A DNA stretch of 64,000 nt from Streptomyces sp. NBC_00457. GTDB taxonomy: Bacteria > Actinomycetota > Actinomycetes > Streptomycetales > Streptomycetaceae. The notes below the pieces were generated by a model. That model saw only the letters and a list, made by a program, of their open reading frames with translations, had not been told where the DNA came from and searched no databases. Location of the stretch: NCBI RefSeq assembly GCF_036014015.1, contig NZ_CP107905.1, positions 4,092,001 to 4,156,000 on the forward strand, given 5' to 3'. The translations under genes were made by a program, and so were the position numbers. Positions 23,268-32,756 of this stretch are shown here, piece after piece (the stretch's first letter is position 1; every line of letters starts with the position of its first letter).

Positions 23268-24365
23268 ATGACCAGCTCCCCCCCACCCGGAACCACCGAG
23301 CCGGCCCGTGCCGCCTCGCCGTTGACGATCAGCGAGCAAGGCGCGTTCTGGGTCGGTGTCGGGCGCAAGCCGACCGAGGCCGGGACCGCCGCCGAGGCCG
23401 CGATGTACGTCCAGTACCAGATCCCGGCCGATCTCCGGCATCCGCTGCCCGTGGTGATGGTCCACGGGGGCGGCGGCCAGGGCTCGGACTACCTGTCGAC
23501 GCCTGACGGCCGCCCCGGCTGGGCCACCCGGTTCGTCGAGGCCGGTTACGCCGTGTACGTGGTCGACCGTCCGGGGCACGGGCGCTCCCCGTACCACCCC
23601 GATGTCCTCGGGCCCATCGAGGGCGCGGCGCCGACGTACGAGTTCATCCGCTGGCTGTTCTGCGACGGGGCGGGACGACCCGTCAGCCAGTGGCCCGGCA
23701 GCGGCGAAATCGGCGACGACTGCGCGCTGGACCAGCTGATGGCGAGCCAGGGCCCGACGCTGCCCACCTTCACCGCGAACGAGGAGCAGATGCGGCGCTG
23801 CGGGGCCGAGTTGCTGGACCGGATCGGACCGGCCGTGCTGATCACCCACTCCATGGGGGCGCCCTTCGGCTGGTTGGTCGCCGATGCACGGCCCGGGCTG
23901 GTGAAGGCCGTCGTCTCCATCGAGCCGATAGGACCCCCGTTCGTCGAACTGCCCGGCCTCGGAAAGCTGGAGTGGGGGCTCACCGCGGCCCCGATCACTT
24001 ACGAGCCGCCGGTGCGGACCCCGGAGGAACTGCGCACCCGGCTGCGCGAGGCCGGGGGCGACGGGCCGCAGGACTGCCTGGTCCAGGACGAACACGCCGG
24101 CCCCGTGCGGTCCCTGCCAGGGCTGCGGGGCTTCCCGATCGCCGTGGTCGCGGCCGACGCCTCACCGTTCGCGGGGTTCCAGCACGGTGTCGCCGGCTAC
24201 CTCGCCCAGGCCGGTGCGGACGTCGAGTTGCTGCGCCTGGCGGACCTGGGGCTCACGGGCAACGGTCACCTGCCCATGGGTGAGAAGAACTCCGACGACG
24301 TGGCCGAGGCGCTGATGACCTGGCTGACCAAGCGGCTGGCGGCGGTGGAGGAAACCTCCCGATGA
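23268..24365 (+). CDS. Alpha/beta-fold hydrolase of the aromatic catabolic cluster
   Basis: 365 residues; ATG 23268 is preceded by GGAGG. Motifs: MVHGGGGQGSDYLSTPDGRP (oxyanion region), VDRPGHGRSPYHP, and THSMGAPFGW with Ser as nucleophile; the catalytic His is probably in GNGHLPMGEKN. Related large esterases act on short-chain or aromatic esters. It is the first gene of a coupled run (ATGA overlap with the FAD hydroxylase), so it could release the phenolic ring from an ester at the entry of the pathway; the substrate is inference. Confidence 0.88.
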   Translation: MTSSPPPGTTEPARAASPLTISEQGAFWVGVGRKPTEAGTAAEAAMYVQYQIPADLRHPLPVVMVHGGGGQGSDYLSTPDGRPGWATRFVEAGYAVYVVDRPGHGRSPYHPDVLGPIEGAAPTYEFIRWLFCDGAGRPVSQWPGSGEIGDDCALDQLMASQGPTLPTFTANEEQMRRCGAELLDRIGPAVLITHSMGAPFGWLVADARPGLVKAVVSIEPIGPPFVELPGLGKLEWGLTAAPITYEPPVRTPEELRTRLREAGGDGPQDCLVQDEHAGPVRSLPGLRGFPIAVVAADASPFAGFQHGVAGYLAQAGADVELLRLADLGLTGNGHLPMGEKNSDDVAEALMTWLTKRLAAVEETSR

Positions 24366-26119
24366 CAACCGCGACAACCGTCGAGACCGAGGTGCTCATC
24401 GTGGGCAGCGGCCCCGCGGGAGCGAGCGCCGCACTGGCACTGAGCACTTATGGTGTGCCGAACGTCATGGTCACCCGCTACTCACGCCTCGCGGACACGC
24501 CCCGGGCGCACATCACCAACCAGCGCACCATGGAAGTGCTGCGTGACCTCGGTGTGGAAGAGGACGTGATCGCCCAGGCCACCCCGCAGCACCTGATGGG
24601 CAACACCGTCTTCTGCACCGCCCTCGCGGGCGAGGAGCTCGGCCGGCTGAGGTCCTGGGGCAACGAGCCGCTCGTGCAGGCCGCGCACGAGCTGGCCAGC
24701 CCCACCCGGATGTGTGACATGCCGCAGCACCTCATGGAACCGGTGCTCGTGAACGCGGCCATAGCACGCGGAAGCCAACTACGGTTCGGCACCGAGTACC
24801 TGTCGCACGAGCAGGACGCCGACGGCGTGACCGCCACGGTCCGCGACCGGCTGCGCGGCGACACGTACACTATCCGGGCCAAGTACCTGATCGGCGCGGA
24901 CGGCGGCCGCAGCAAGGTGGCCGAGGACGCCGGGCTGCCGATGGGCGGCCAGATGGGCGTGGCCGGCAGCATCAACATCGTCTTCGACGCGGACCTCACC
25001 AAGTACGTGGCGCACCGCCCCGCCACCCTCTACTGGGTGCTGGCGCCCGGCGCGACCGTGGGCGGCATCGGCGCCGGTCTGGTGCGCTGCGTACGGACGT
25101 GGAACGAGTGGCTGATCGTGTGGGGCTACGACGTCGATGCCGGGCCGCCGGACCTCACCGAGGAGTACGCCCTGTCCGTCGTACGCAAGCTGATCGGCGA
25201 CGACGAGATCCCGGTGACCATCAAGTCGTCCTCCGCGTGGACGGTCAACGAGATGTACGCCGAGACCTACTCGAGCGGCCGGGTGTTCTGCGCGGGCGAC
25301 GCCTGCCACCGTCACCCACCGTCCAACGGGCTGGGCTCCAACACCTCCACACAGGACTCCTACAACCTGGCGTGGAAGCTGAAGCTGGTCCTGGACGGCA
25401 TCGCGTCCCCGTCCCTGCTGGACACCTACAGCGACGAGCGCGCGCCGGTCGGCAAGCAGGTCGTCACCCGGGCCAACCAGTCCATCGGTGAGACGGCACC
25501 CGTCTTCGAGGCGCTCGGCGGCCTGGCGCCGCAGACCCCCGAACAGCTGTGGCGGAACATCGCCGCCCGCAAGGACGCCACTACGGAGGCCGAGGAGCAG
25601 CGGGCGCGGCTGCGGGAGGCGATCGCCTTCAAGGCATACGAGTTCAACGCCCACGGCGTGGACCTCAACCAGCGCTACACCTCCGCCGCGATCGTCCCGG
25701 ACGGCACACCGGACCCCGGCTTCGCACGCGACCCCGAGCTGCACTTCCAGCCGAGCACCCGCCCCGGCGCCAAGCTCCCGCACGCCTGGCTCAGCTCCGG
25801 CACCCGCAATCTGTCCACCCTGGACCTGGGCGGAAACGGCCGGTTCACCCTGATCACCGGCATCGGCGGCGAGCCCTGGACGGAGGCCGCCCGCATCCTC
25901 GGCAAGGAGTTCGGCCTGGAGATCGCCACGGCGGTCATCGGCCCCGGCCAGGAGTACGAGGACCCGTACGGAGACTGGGCCCGGCTGCGGGAGATCGGCG
26001 ACTCGGGCGCGCTGCTGGTGCGGCCGGACAACCACGTGGCCTTCCGCCGCCAGGACGCCACCGGTGACGTCACGGCCGCACTGGGGGACGCGCTCCGGCA
26101 GATTCTCGGACGGGGCTGA
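24362..26119 (+). CDS. FAD-dependent phenol-type hydroxylase (TfdB/PheA-like)
   Basis: 585 residues, the class A flavoprotein hydroxylase length. FAD-binding GSGPAG at 15-20, the DTPRAHITNQRTMEVLRDLG segment, and the second FAD motif FCAGDACHRHPPSNGLGSN around residue 312-332. The C-terminal third is the thioredoxin-like dimerisation domain. Closest in pattern to 2,4-dichlorophenol 6-monooxygenase and related enzymes that use NAD(P)H and O2 to hydroxylate a phenol ortho to OH. In this operon it would supply hydroxyquinol or its precursor. ATGA overlap with the preceding gene. Confidence 0.9.
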   Translation: MTTATTVETEVLIVGSGPAGASAALALSTYGVPNVMVTRYSRLADTPRAHITNQRTMEVLRDLGVEEDVIAQATPQHLMGNTVFCTALAGEELGRLRSWGNEPLVQAAHELASPTRMCDMPQHLMEPVLVNAAIARGSQLRFGTEYLSHEQDADGVTATVRDRLRGDTYTIRAKYLIGADGGRSKVAEDAGLPMGGQMGVAGSINIVFDADLTKYVAHRPATLYWVLAPGATVGGIGAGLVRCVRTWNEWLIVWGYDVDAGPPDLTEEYALSVVRKLIGDDEIPVTIKSSSAWTVNEMYAETYSSGRVFCAGDACHRHPPSNGLGSNTSTQDSYNLAWKLKLVLDGIASPSLLDTYSDERAPVGKQVVTRANQSIGETAPVFEALGGLAPQTPEQLWRNIAARKDATTEAEEQRARLREAIAFKAYEFNAHGVDLNQRYTSAAIVPDGTPDPGFARDPELHFQPSTRPGAKLPHAWLSSGTRNLSTLDLGGNGRFTLITGIGGEPWTEAARILGKEFGLEIATAVIGPGQEYEDPYGDWARLREIGDSGALLVRPDNHVAFRRQDATGDVTAALGDALRQILGRG

Positions 26120-26125
26120 GCGGCC

Positions 26126-27004
26126 ATGGACTTCACCGCGAAGACCGCGAAGACCGCGACGACGACGGCGGTGCTCGAAAGCTTCGCCCACACCTCCGAT
26201 CCCCGACTGCGCGAGGTGCTGGCCTCCCTGACGCGTCACCTGCACGACTTCGTACGGGACATCGAGCCGACCCAGGCCGAGTGGGAGCGGGCGATCGACT
26301 TCCTCACCGCCACCGGGCACATGTGCGACGACACCCGGCAGGAGTTCATCCTGCTGTCGGACGTCCTGGGTGTGTCGATGCTCGTCGAGACGATCAACGA
26401 CCACAAGGCGGCCGCCGCGACCGACTCCACGGTGCTCGGCCCGTTCCACATGACCGAGTCCCCGATCCGGGAACTCGGGGCCACCATCGACCTGGTCGGC
26501 GCCGGCGAGCCCTGCGTGATCAGCGGACGGGTCGTCTCCGTCGACGGCACCCCGCTGCCCGCCGCGACGCTGGACGTGTGGCAGGCCGACGACCAGGGCT
26601 TCTACGACGTCCAGCAGCCGGAGAAGCAGCCGCCTGGCAATGGGCGCGGGCTGTTCACGGCGGACGCGGACGGGCGGTTCTGGTTCCGCTCGTGCGTTCC
26701 CAGCCCGTATCCGATTCCGACGGACGGGCCTGTCGGCTCCCTGCTGGAGGCGACCGGCCGCCACCCCTACCGTCCCGCCCATGTCCACTTCATCGTGGGC
26801 GCCGAGGGGCACAGCCCGGTGACGACGCACATCTTCGTGGCGGGCAGCGACTATCTGGAGTCGGACGCCGTCTTCGCCGTGAAGGAGGGCCTGGTCGAGG
26901 AGTTCGTCGAGGTGGACTCCCCCGAGGAGGCCGCAGAGCTGGGCCTGGCCAACCCCTTCCGCCGGGCTCGCTTCGACATCGTGCTGCAACCGGTGATCGT
27001 GTGA
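26126..27004 (+). CDS. Hydroxyquinol 1,2-dioxygenase (intradiol)
   Basis: 292 residues. Intradiol iron ligands are Tyr160 (DQGFYDVQ), Tyr195 (VPSPYPIP), His219 and His221 (RPAHVHF), at almost the same numbers as in characterised hydroxyquinol dioxygenases. The N-terminal about 100 residues form the helical dimer/lipid domain typical of the class. Reaction: 1,2,4-trihydroxybenzene plus O2 to maleylacetate (3-hydroxy-cis,cis-muconate). The maleylacetate reductase gene overlapping downstream supports hydroxyquinol over catechol as substrate. Confidence 0.92.
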   Translation: MDFTAKTAKTATTTAVLESFAHTSDPRLREVLASLTRHLHDFVRDIEPTQAEWERAIDFLTATGHMCDDTRQEFILLSDVLGVSMLVETINDHKAAAATDSTVLGPFHMTESPIRELGATIDLVGAGEPCVISGRVVSVDGTPLPAATLDVWQADDQGFYDVQQPEKQPPGNGRGLFTADADGRFWFRSCVPSPYPIPTDGPVGSLLEATGRHPYRPAHVHFIVGAEGHSPVTTHIFVAGSDYLESDAVFAVKEGLVEEFVEVDSPEEAAELGLANPFRRARFDIVLQPVIV

Positions 27005-28080
27005 AGGACGAGGCCCTGGACTTCACCTACCAGGCACAGCCGATGCGCGTCGTCTTCCGGTCGGGTGCGGTGCCGCGAGCGGTGCCCGACGAGGCCGCGC
27101 TTCTCGGACTGCGCCGCGTCCTCGTGCTGTGCGACGACCATGGCCTGGACACGGCCCGTGCCGTCGCCGCGTCTCTCGGCGAAGCCTGCGCCGGGCTGTA
27201 CGCGGGGGCGGTGACGCACGTCCCGGTGGAGGTCGCCGACCTGGCCGTCGAAGCGGCTCGCGAAGCCCGGGCCGACGGCTGCGTGGCGGTCGGCGGCGGT
27301 TCCGTGACCGGCCTGGCCAAGGCCGTCGCGCTCAGGACCGGCGTGCCGATCGTCGCCGTCCCGACGACGTACGCCGGCTCGGAGATGACCCCCGTCTGGG
27401 GCCTGACCGAGGGCGCGGTCAAGCGCACCGGGCGCGACCCGAAGGTGTTGCCGCGCAGCGTCGTGTACGACCCGCTGCTCACGCTCACCATGCCGCCCGT
27501 GGGGTCCGCGACGAGTGGCATGAACGCGATCGCGCACGCCGTCGAGGCTCTGTACGCCCCGGACTCCACTCCGATCGTCTCCCTCATGGCGGAGGAGGGT
27601 GTGCGGGCGCTGGCCGCGGCCCTTCCCGAGAGCGTCGCCGACCCCTCGGGGCATGACGCGCGCAGCCGCGCGCTGTACGGGGCGTGGCTGTGCGGTGCCT
27701 GTCTCGGCGCGACCACCATGGGGCTGCACCACAAGCTCTGCCATGTGCTCGGCGGCACCTTCGACCTGCCGCACGCCGAGACACACGCCGTCGTCCTGCC
27801 CCATGTGCTGGCCTTCAACGCGCCGGCGGTTCCCGAGGCACTGGCGGCGCTGCGCCGGGCGCTCGATGTCCCGGATCCGGTACGCGAGTTGCACGAGCTG
27901 GGTGAGCGGCTGGGCATCCCGCGATCGCTCGCCGACCTGGGCCTGACCGCCGCCGACGTGGACCGTGCGGTCGATGTCGCTCTCGGGGCGCCGTACGCGA
28001 ATCCCCGCCCGGCGTCCGCCGACGATCTGCGCGCCGTCCTGCACGCGGCCTGGGCGGGCGAGCCGCCGTACGGCGGCTGA
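27001..28080 (+). CDS. Maleylacetate reductase
   Basis: 359 residues from GTG 27001, overlapping the dioxygenase stop (GTGA). Iron-type alcohol dehydrogenase fold: NAD loop VAVGGGSVTGLAKAVAL, PTTYAGSEMTPVWGLT, and metal/catalytic region with GMNAIAHAVEALY and GLHHKLCHVLGGTFDLPHAE. The AGSEMTP and HHKLCHVLGG signatures are characteristic of maleylacetate reductases. It reduces maleylacetate to 3-oxoadipate with NADH, completing the lower hydroxyquinol route. Convergent with the LysR gene, 6 bases apart. Confidence 0.93.
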   Translation: MKDEALDFTYQAQPMRVVFRSGAVPRAVPDEAALLGLRRVLVLCDDHGLDTARAVAASLGEACAGLYAGAVTHVPVEVADLAVEAAREARADGCVAVGGGSVTGLAKAVALRTGVPIVAVPTTYAGSEMTPVWGLTEGAVKRTGRDPKVLPRSVVYDPLLTLTMPPVGSATSGMNAIAHAVEALYAPDSTPIVSLMAEEGVRALAAALPESVADPSGHDARSRALYGAWLCGACLGATTMGLHHKLCHVLGGTFDLPHAETHAVVLPHVLAFNAPAVPEALAALRRALDVPDPVRELHELGERLGIPRSLADLGLTAADVDRAVDVALGAPYANPRPASADDLRAVLHAAWAGEPPYGG

Positions 28081-28086
28081 CCGCTT

Positions 28087-28986
28087 CTACCGGGCGAGTT
28101 CGGCGTACGGAACGCCGCTCGCACGTCGGGCCACCCGGCGTGCGAGCTCGGCGAAGGCCGGGGCGGCGGGCGAGTGACCGGCCTCCGGAAAGGCGACGGC
28201 GGCCACCAAGCCGAGGGGCTCCTTCGGAGCGACGTTCTCCACTCCCGGGTGCGGGAACATCCGGGTGGCCGACAGCGGCATCAGTCCCACCATGTGCTGG
28301 TAGGCGATCTTCGAGGACACGTCCAGGGCCGAGCGGGCGTGGGAGCCGACTGTCGGGGCGTCGTCCCCGTTTCGTCTGCCCACCCAGAAGTCGAGGCCCG
28401 GCTCGGGGGTGACCCAGGGCTGATCGAAGACCTCGGTCACGTCCACCGCGGCGGCCGAGGCCAGCGGATGCCCCTTCCACAGCGCGAGGGAAGCGGGCTC
28501 GGTGAAGATCGGTACTCGTGTCAGGCCCGGCATGTCGACGTTCAGGGGCAACAGCGCCACGTCGTACTCGCCGGCCAGCAGCGGGGCGAGCCCCTGGTGG
28601 AAGTCCGCTTCGTGTACCCGGATCGTGACTCTGGGATACCGCTCGCAGAACGCCTCGATGACCGGATGCGTCAGCTCCGCGAGAGCCACCCCGTAGAGCG
28701 CGACCCGCACCTCGTCCCGTCGCCTGGCCCGGATGGCGCCCGCGGTGGCGGAGAGCCGCTCGGCGTCGGCCAGCACCTCGCCCGCCCGTTCGAGCAGTTC
28801 CGCGCCGTCGGCGGTGAGCGCCACATGCCGTTTGTCGCGGTCGAACAGCTGGACGCCCAGCTCACGCTCGAGGGCGGCGATCGATCGCGTCAGCGCGGGC
28901 TGGGTGAGGTGCAGACGCTCGGCGGCGACCCGGTAATTCAAGGTCTCGGCGAGCGCCGAGAAATGGCGCAGGCTCCGGAGTTCCAC
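28087..28986 (-). CDS. LysR-family regulator of the catabolic cluster
   Basis: 299 residues. HTH at 1-60: MELRSLRHFSALAETLNYRV, then LTQPALTRSIAALERELGVQ. The effector-binding domain follows. The length and N-terminus are like those of regulators of aromatic catabolism such as CatR/CbnR. Placed between the dioxygenase/reductase genes (convergent) and the oxygenase-reductase-ligase operon (divergent), it is well placed to control both. No clear ATAC-N7-GTAT box was seen in the 216-bp divergent gap. Confidence 0.9.
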   Translation of the reverse strand: MELRSLRHFSALAETLNYRVAAERLHLTQPALTRSIAALERELGVQLFDRDKRHVALTADGAELLERAGEVLADAERLSATAGAIRARRRDEVRVALYGVALAELTHPVIEAFCERYPRVTIRVHEADFHQGLAPLLAGEYDVALLPLNVDMPGLTRVPIFTEPASLALWKGHPLASAAAVDVTEVFDQPWVTPEPGLDFWVGRRNGDDAPTVGSHARSALDVSSKIAYQHMVGLMPLSATRMFPHPGVENVAPKEPLGLVAAVAFPEAGHSPAAPAFAELARRVARRASGVPYAELAR

Positions 28987-29202
28987 TCAGCCCTCCAGAA
29001 AGGCGAGGTCCACGGCGTTGTGGTCCGCGCCAGGTTACAGCGCGCTTCCCCGCACGTCACCAGGCAGAAATGTGCGGCATTCCCGTCACCCCCTCCGACC
29101 TGCTGTGATGCACGGCACTCATCAAGCCCACAGTTACCGGCATTGGACGGTCCTTCGCCGCGCTGCCAACACTCCCTTCAGGCCGACCCAGAACAGCAGC
29201 GG

Positions 29203-30456
29203 ATGGGGTGCGAATTGTCCGAGACAACCGAGGCAGCCGAGAAAATCATCGAGATTCCGCAGCCGGAGCCGGACCTGACACCGGAGGAACTGGTGCGCCG
29301 GGCCGCCGGCATGAGGGCCTGGCTTCGTGATCATCAGGACGAGACCGAACAGCGGACCGGTATCTCCGAGGACACGCACAAGGCGTTTCTGGAGGCGGGT
29401 TTTTACCGGGCCCTTCAGCCACGCCGCTTCGGCGGCTACGAGTTCGACCTGCGGACCTACTCCCGGATGGTCACCGAGGTGGCTCGCGGCTGCCCGTCCA
29501 GCGGATGGAACCTGTGTCTGGCCGCCTCCCACAGCCTGGTGGTGGCCGGCCGTTTCCCCGAGAGCACCCAGCGCGAGGTGTTCGGGCCGGACGGCGACTT
29601 CCGGGCCCCGTTGCCGATCGCCCCGAGCGCCACAGCGACGAGGACCCCTGACGGGTACCTGGTCAACGGCCGCTGGGACTACGCCTCCGGGGTCAACGTC
29701 TCCACGCACTTCCTCGGCGGTGTGCGCATCGTCGACGAGCAGGGCGGCATGCCCACGCCGGGCCTGGTGCTCGTCCCCTCCGGCTGGCGGATGCTCGACA
29801 ACTGGGGCGAGATCCTGGGCTTCCGCGGCAGCGGCTCCAACAGCGTCGTGGCCGAGGACGTCCTCGTACCGTACGAGTACGTGTCCAGGACCCACCTCCT
29901 GGCGAACGACGCCACCGGCGGACCAGGTGTCGAACTGCACGGCAACCCGATGTACGCGGGCCGGCTGATGGCGTTCTTCAACATCCAGCTGTGTTCGATC
30001 GTGGCGGGCACCGCCTTGGCCGCGGCCGACGAGTACCAGCGGATCATCACCACCAAGAACAGCCCGCTGCCCCCGTTCAAGCCGCGCAGCCACGACCCGG
30101 AACACCAGCGCAACTTCGGACTGGCCACGGCCCTGGCCGACAGCGCGCAGCGGATCATCCTGTCGGTCACCGACGACTACACCGCCTACGCGGCCCGGGG
30201 CCTGGCAGGGGGCGAGCCCTTCTCCGAACTGGACGACCAGGCCCTCTCCCTCACGGCCCGGCAGTCCGGCCAACTGGCCTGCCAGGCCGTCGAGATGCTG
30301 GCCTCGGCCAGTGGCTCCAGCGCGCTGGCGAACGGCGAGCGCATGCAGCGGTACCTGCGCGACGTCGCCACGTACAAGACGCACATCAACGCGCAGCACG
30401 GCTGGTGGGCGACGGGGTACGGCCGCTCTCTGCTCGGCGTGGAGACTCCGTCGTGA
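29203..30456 (+). CDS. Group D flavin-dependent monooxygenase, oxygenase component
   Basis: 417 residues from ATG 29203; TTG 29215, with GGGG upstream, is an alternative. Acyl-CoA-dehydrogenase-like fold: WLRDHQDETEQRTGISEDTH, YEFDLRTYSRMVTEVARGCP, SSGWNLCLAASHSLVVAGRF and the C-terminal helical bundle. The sequence belongs with HsaA, HpaB-like and resorcinol-type 4-hydroxylase oxygenases, which use FADH2 or FMNH2 supplied by a separate reductase. The reductase gene overlaps downstream. Likely hydroxylates the aromatic substrate toward hydroxyquinol; resorcinol is the best guess. Confidence 0.88.
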   Translation: MGCELSETTEAAEKIIEIPQPEPDLTPEELVRRAAGMRAWLRDHQDETEQRTGISEDTHKAFLEAGFYRALQPRRFGGYEFDLRTYSRMVTEVARGCPSSGWNLCLAASHSLVVAGRFPESTQREVFGPDGDFRAPLPIAPSATATRTPDGYLVNGRWDYASGVNVSTHFLGGVRIVDEQGGMPTPGLVLVPSGWRMLDNWGEILGFRGSGSNSVVAEDVLVPYEYVSRTHLLANDATGGPGVELHGNPMYAGRLMAFFNIQLCSIVAGTALAAADEYQRIITTKNSPLPPFKPRSHDPEHQRNFGLATALADSAQRIILSVTDDYTAYAARGLAGGEPFSELDDQALSLTARQSGQLACQAVEMLASASGSSALANGERMQRYLRDVATYKTHINAQHGWWATGYGRSLLGVETPS

Positions 30457-31025
30457 ACCGGTCGACGCCCGCCGCGACGGCGCCCGGCGGCGGCCAGGCG
30501 GACGACCCCGGCCGGTTCCGGCACGTGCTCGGCCACTACCCGACGGGTGTCACGGTGGTCACCGCGAAGGAACCCGACGGCACCCCGGTCGGCATGGTGA
30601 TCGGCTCGTTCGTCTCGGTGTCCCTGAACCCTCCGCTCGTCGCGTTCTTCCCCGGCCGCTCCTCCACCACCTGGCCAAGGATCATGGCCGGCGGCGCCTT
30701 CTGCGTGAATGTGCTGGCCGCCGGCCAGGAGGGTCTCTGCCGGGACGTCAGCGCCAAGGCACCCGACGTCTTCGACCGCCACCCGTGGCGCGGCGCGCCC
30801 TCGGGCAGCCCCGTCCTGGCGGGCGTCGTCGCCTGGATCGACTGCGACATCGCCGACGTGTGGACCCTCGGCGACCACTACTTCGTCCTCGGCCGGGTCC
30901 GGGAACTCGGGGTGGAGAAGGACGGCGCCGCGCCGCTGGTCTTCTCCCGGGGGCGGCTCGCCCCGTTGCCGCCCCGCCGGGACCACGACGAATCGGCCGA
31001 CTACACATGGCCCGACTGGCTCTGA
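30453..31025 (+). CDS. Flavin reductase component (HpaC/HsaB-like)
   Basis: 190 residues from GTG 30453, overlapping the oxygenase stop by GTGA. Split-barrel flavin reductase fold: FRHVLGHYPTGVTVVTAKEP, GMVIGSFVSVSLNPPLVAFF and FCVNVLAAGQEGLCRDVSAK. The family supplies reduced flavin to two-component monooxygenases using NAD(P)H. Direct coupling to the group D oxygenase identifies its partner. Confidence 0.92.
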   Translation: MNRSTPAATAPGGGQADDPGRFRHVLGHYPTGVTVVTAKEPDGTPVGMVIGSFVSVSLNPPLVAFFPGRSSTTWPRIMAGGAFCVNVLAAGQEGLCRDVSAKAPDVFDRHPWRGAPSGSPVLAGVVAWIDCDIADVWTLGDHYFVLGRVRELGVEKDGAAPLVFSRGRLAPLPPRRDHDESADYTWPDWL

Positions 31026-31051
31026 GAGCTCTGAGAGAAGAGAGACGCACC

Positions 31052-32581
31052 ATGCGCAATCAAGGGCTCGGCTCGTGGCCCGCGCGGCGCGCCCGCATGG
31101 CACCGGAGGCCACCGCCGTCGTGCACGACGGTGGATCCCTGTCCTACGGAGAGCTGGCCGCGCGCGTGACGCGGCTCGCTCACGCCCTGCGTGCCCTGGG
31201 GGTCGGACACGGTGACCGGGTGGCCTACCTCGGCGCGAACCATCCGGCCCTGGCGGAAACCCTGTTCGCCACGAGCGCGCTGGGCGCCGTCTTCGTCCCG
31301 CTCAACACCCGCCTCGCGGCACCTGAGTTGGCCTTCATCCTGGGGGACGCGGGGGCGCCGGTACTGCTGTACGACGCCGAACTCACCGACATCGTCGACG
31401 CGTTCAGGGACGACGTCGAGGTGAAGCACTACGTCGAGGTGGGGAAGGCGTACGAGGAGCTACTCGCGAGCGCGCCGGACAACCCCCTGGACGAGACGGT
31501 CGGCCTCGACGAGGTGTGCATGATCCAGTACACCTCCGGCACCAGCGGCCGTCCCAAGGGCGTCATGCTCACCCACGCCAACATCGCCTGGAACTGCTTC
31601 AACATCCTGCTGGACGTGGACATCGCCTCCGACGACGTCGCTCTGGTGGTGGCACCGATGTTCCACACCGCCGCCCTCAACACCGTCTTCCTGCCGGGCT
31701 TCCTCAAAGGAGGGACGTCGGTGCTGATGCGCGGTTTCGACCCGGAAGGGGTGCTCGACGTCATCGCCGAGCACCGGGTGACAAGGATGTTCGGCGTACC
31801 CGCGATGTACCAGGCCATGGCCCGGTCGTCGCGGTGGGCGACGGCCGACCTGTCGTCGATCCGGATCCTGATGTGCGCGGCGGCACCCGTACCCAAGGCC
31901 CTCATCCACACATACCAGGACCGTGGCCTGACCTTCCTCCAGGCGTACGGCCTGACCGAGACCGCTCCCGCCGCGCTGGGCCTGCGCGCACCGGACAGCA
32001 TCCGCAAGGCCGGCTCGGCCGGCACACCCTGCTTCTTCACCGACGTACGCGTGGTGCGGCCCGACCTCACCGATGTCGCACCGGGCGAGGTCGGCGAGGT
32101 GATCATCGAGGGCCTCAACGTGATGAAGGGCTACTGGCAGTGGCCCGAAGCGACCAAGGACGCCTTCATCCAAGGAAGTTGGTTCCGCTCCGGAGACGCG
32201 GCCACTGTCGACGAGGAGGGGTACGTCACGATCGTCGACCGAATCAAGGACATGTACATCTCCGGCGGGGAGAACGTCTACCCCGCAGAGGTCGAGCAAC
32301 TCCTCTACCAGCATCCCGCGGTCGCCGAATGCGCGGTGATCGGCGTACCCGACGAACGATGGGGCGAGGTCGGCAGAGCGCTGGTCGTGCCCCGCGCGGG
32401 CTCCGCCGTGTCGCCCGACGACATCATGGACTCCCTGTCCGGCCGACTCGCCAAGTACAAGCTCCCGAAGTCGGTCGTCCTCGTAGACACCCTCCCCCGC
32501 AACGCCACCGGCAAGATCCTCAAGGCCCGCCTGCGCAGCCAGTACGGCTCCGTACCAGACCGCGGCGCCGAGGAGGCATGA
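31052..32581 (+). CDS. Acyl-CoA ligase (AMP-forming)
   Basis: 509 residues; ATG 31052 follows GAGAGAAGAGAG. ANL superfamily motifs: YTSGTSGRPKG at 160-170, AYGLTETAPAALG, SGDAATVDEEGYVTIVDRIKD (A7-A8), YISGGENVYPAEVE, and the catalytic Lys in PRNATGKILK near the C-terminus. It would activate a fatty or aromatic carboxylate as CoA thioester. In the operon with the two-component oxygenase it suggests that the substrate carries a side chain or acid group, or that the pathway product is thioesterified. Confidence 0.9.
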   Translation: MRNQGLGSWPARRARMAPEATAVVHDGGSLSYGELAARVTRLAHALRALGVGHGDRVAYLGANHPALAETLFATSALGAVFVPLNTRLAAPELAFILGDAGAPVLLYDAELTDIVDAFRDDVEVKHYVEVGKAYEELLASAPDNPLDETVGLDEVCMIQYTSGTSGRPKGVMLTHANIAWNCFNILLDVDIASDDVALVVAPMFHTAALNTVFLPGFLKGGTSVLMRGFDPEGVLDVIAEHRVTRMFGVPAMYQAMARSSRWATADLSSIRILMCAAAPVPKALIHTYQDRGLTFLQAYGLTETAPAALGLRAPDSIRKAGSAGTPCFFTDVRVVRPDLTDVAPGEVGEVIIEGLNVMKGYWQWPEATKDAFIQGSWFRSGDAATVDEEGYVTIVDRIKDMYISGGENVYPAEVEQLLYQHPAVAECAVIGVPDERWGEVGRALVVPRAGSAVSPDDIMDSLSGRLAKYKLPKSVVLVDTLPRNATGKILKARLRSQYGSVPDRGAEEA

Positions 32582-32756
32582 CGCCAGGCCAGGGAACCCG
32601 AACACTCCACGCCACACGGTCACCACGTCTTTCGCCAACCGTGGCGGGGGCCTCGCCTCCCTGCGGGCCCCACGCGAAAGCCGGTGGACGGCGCCGGCGC
32701 GACTTCGCCCGCATCGCCGACTGCCGCACCGGCGAGGTCACCTACACCTGGACCGA
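32582..32756. other. Short gap with a gene-tail fragment
   Basis: A plus-strand frame ends at 32775 with FARIADCRTGEVTYTWTDYG then TWR, which looks like the C-terminus of an unrelated protein. It abuts the broken GHKL ATPase at about 32757-32775, marking a deletion junction. Confidence 0.4.

Noticed and set aside
24779..26989. 736-codon minus-strand frame opposite the FAD hydroxylase and dioxygenase
   Set aside because: Low-complexity Val/Gly/Arg/Asp composition typical of antisense frames.
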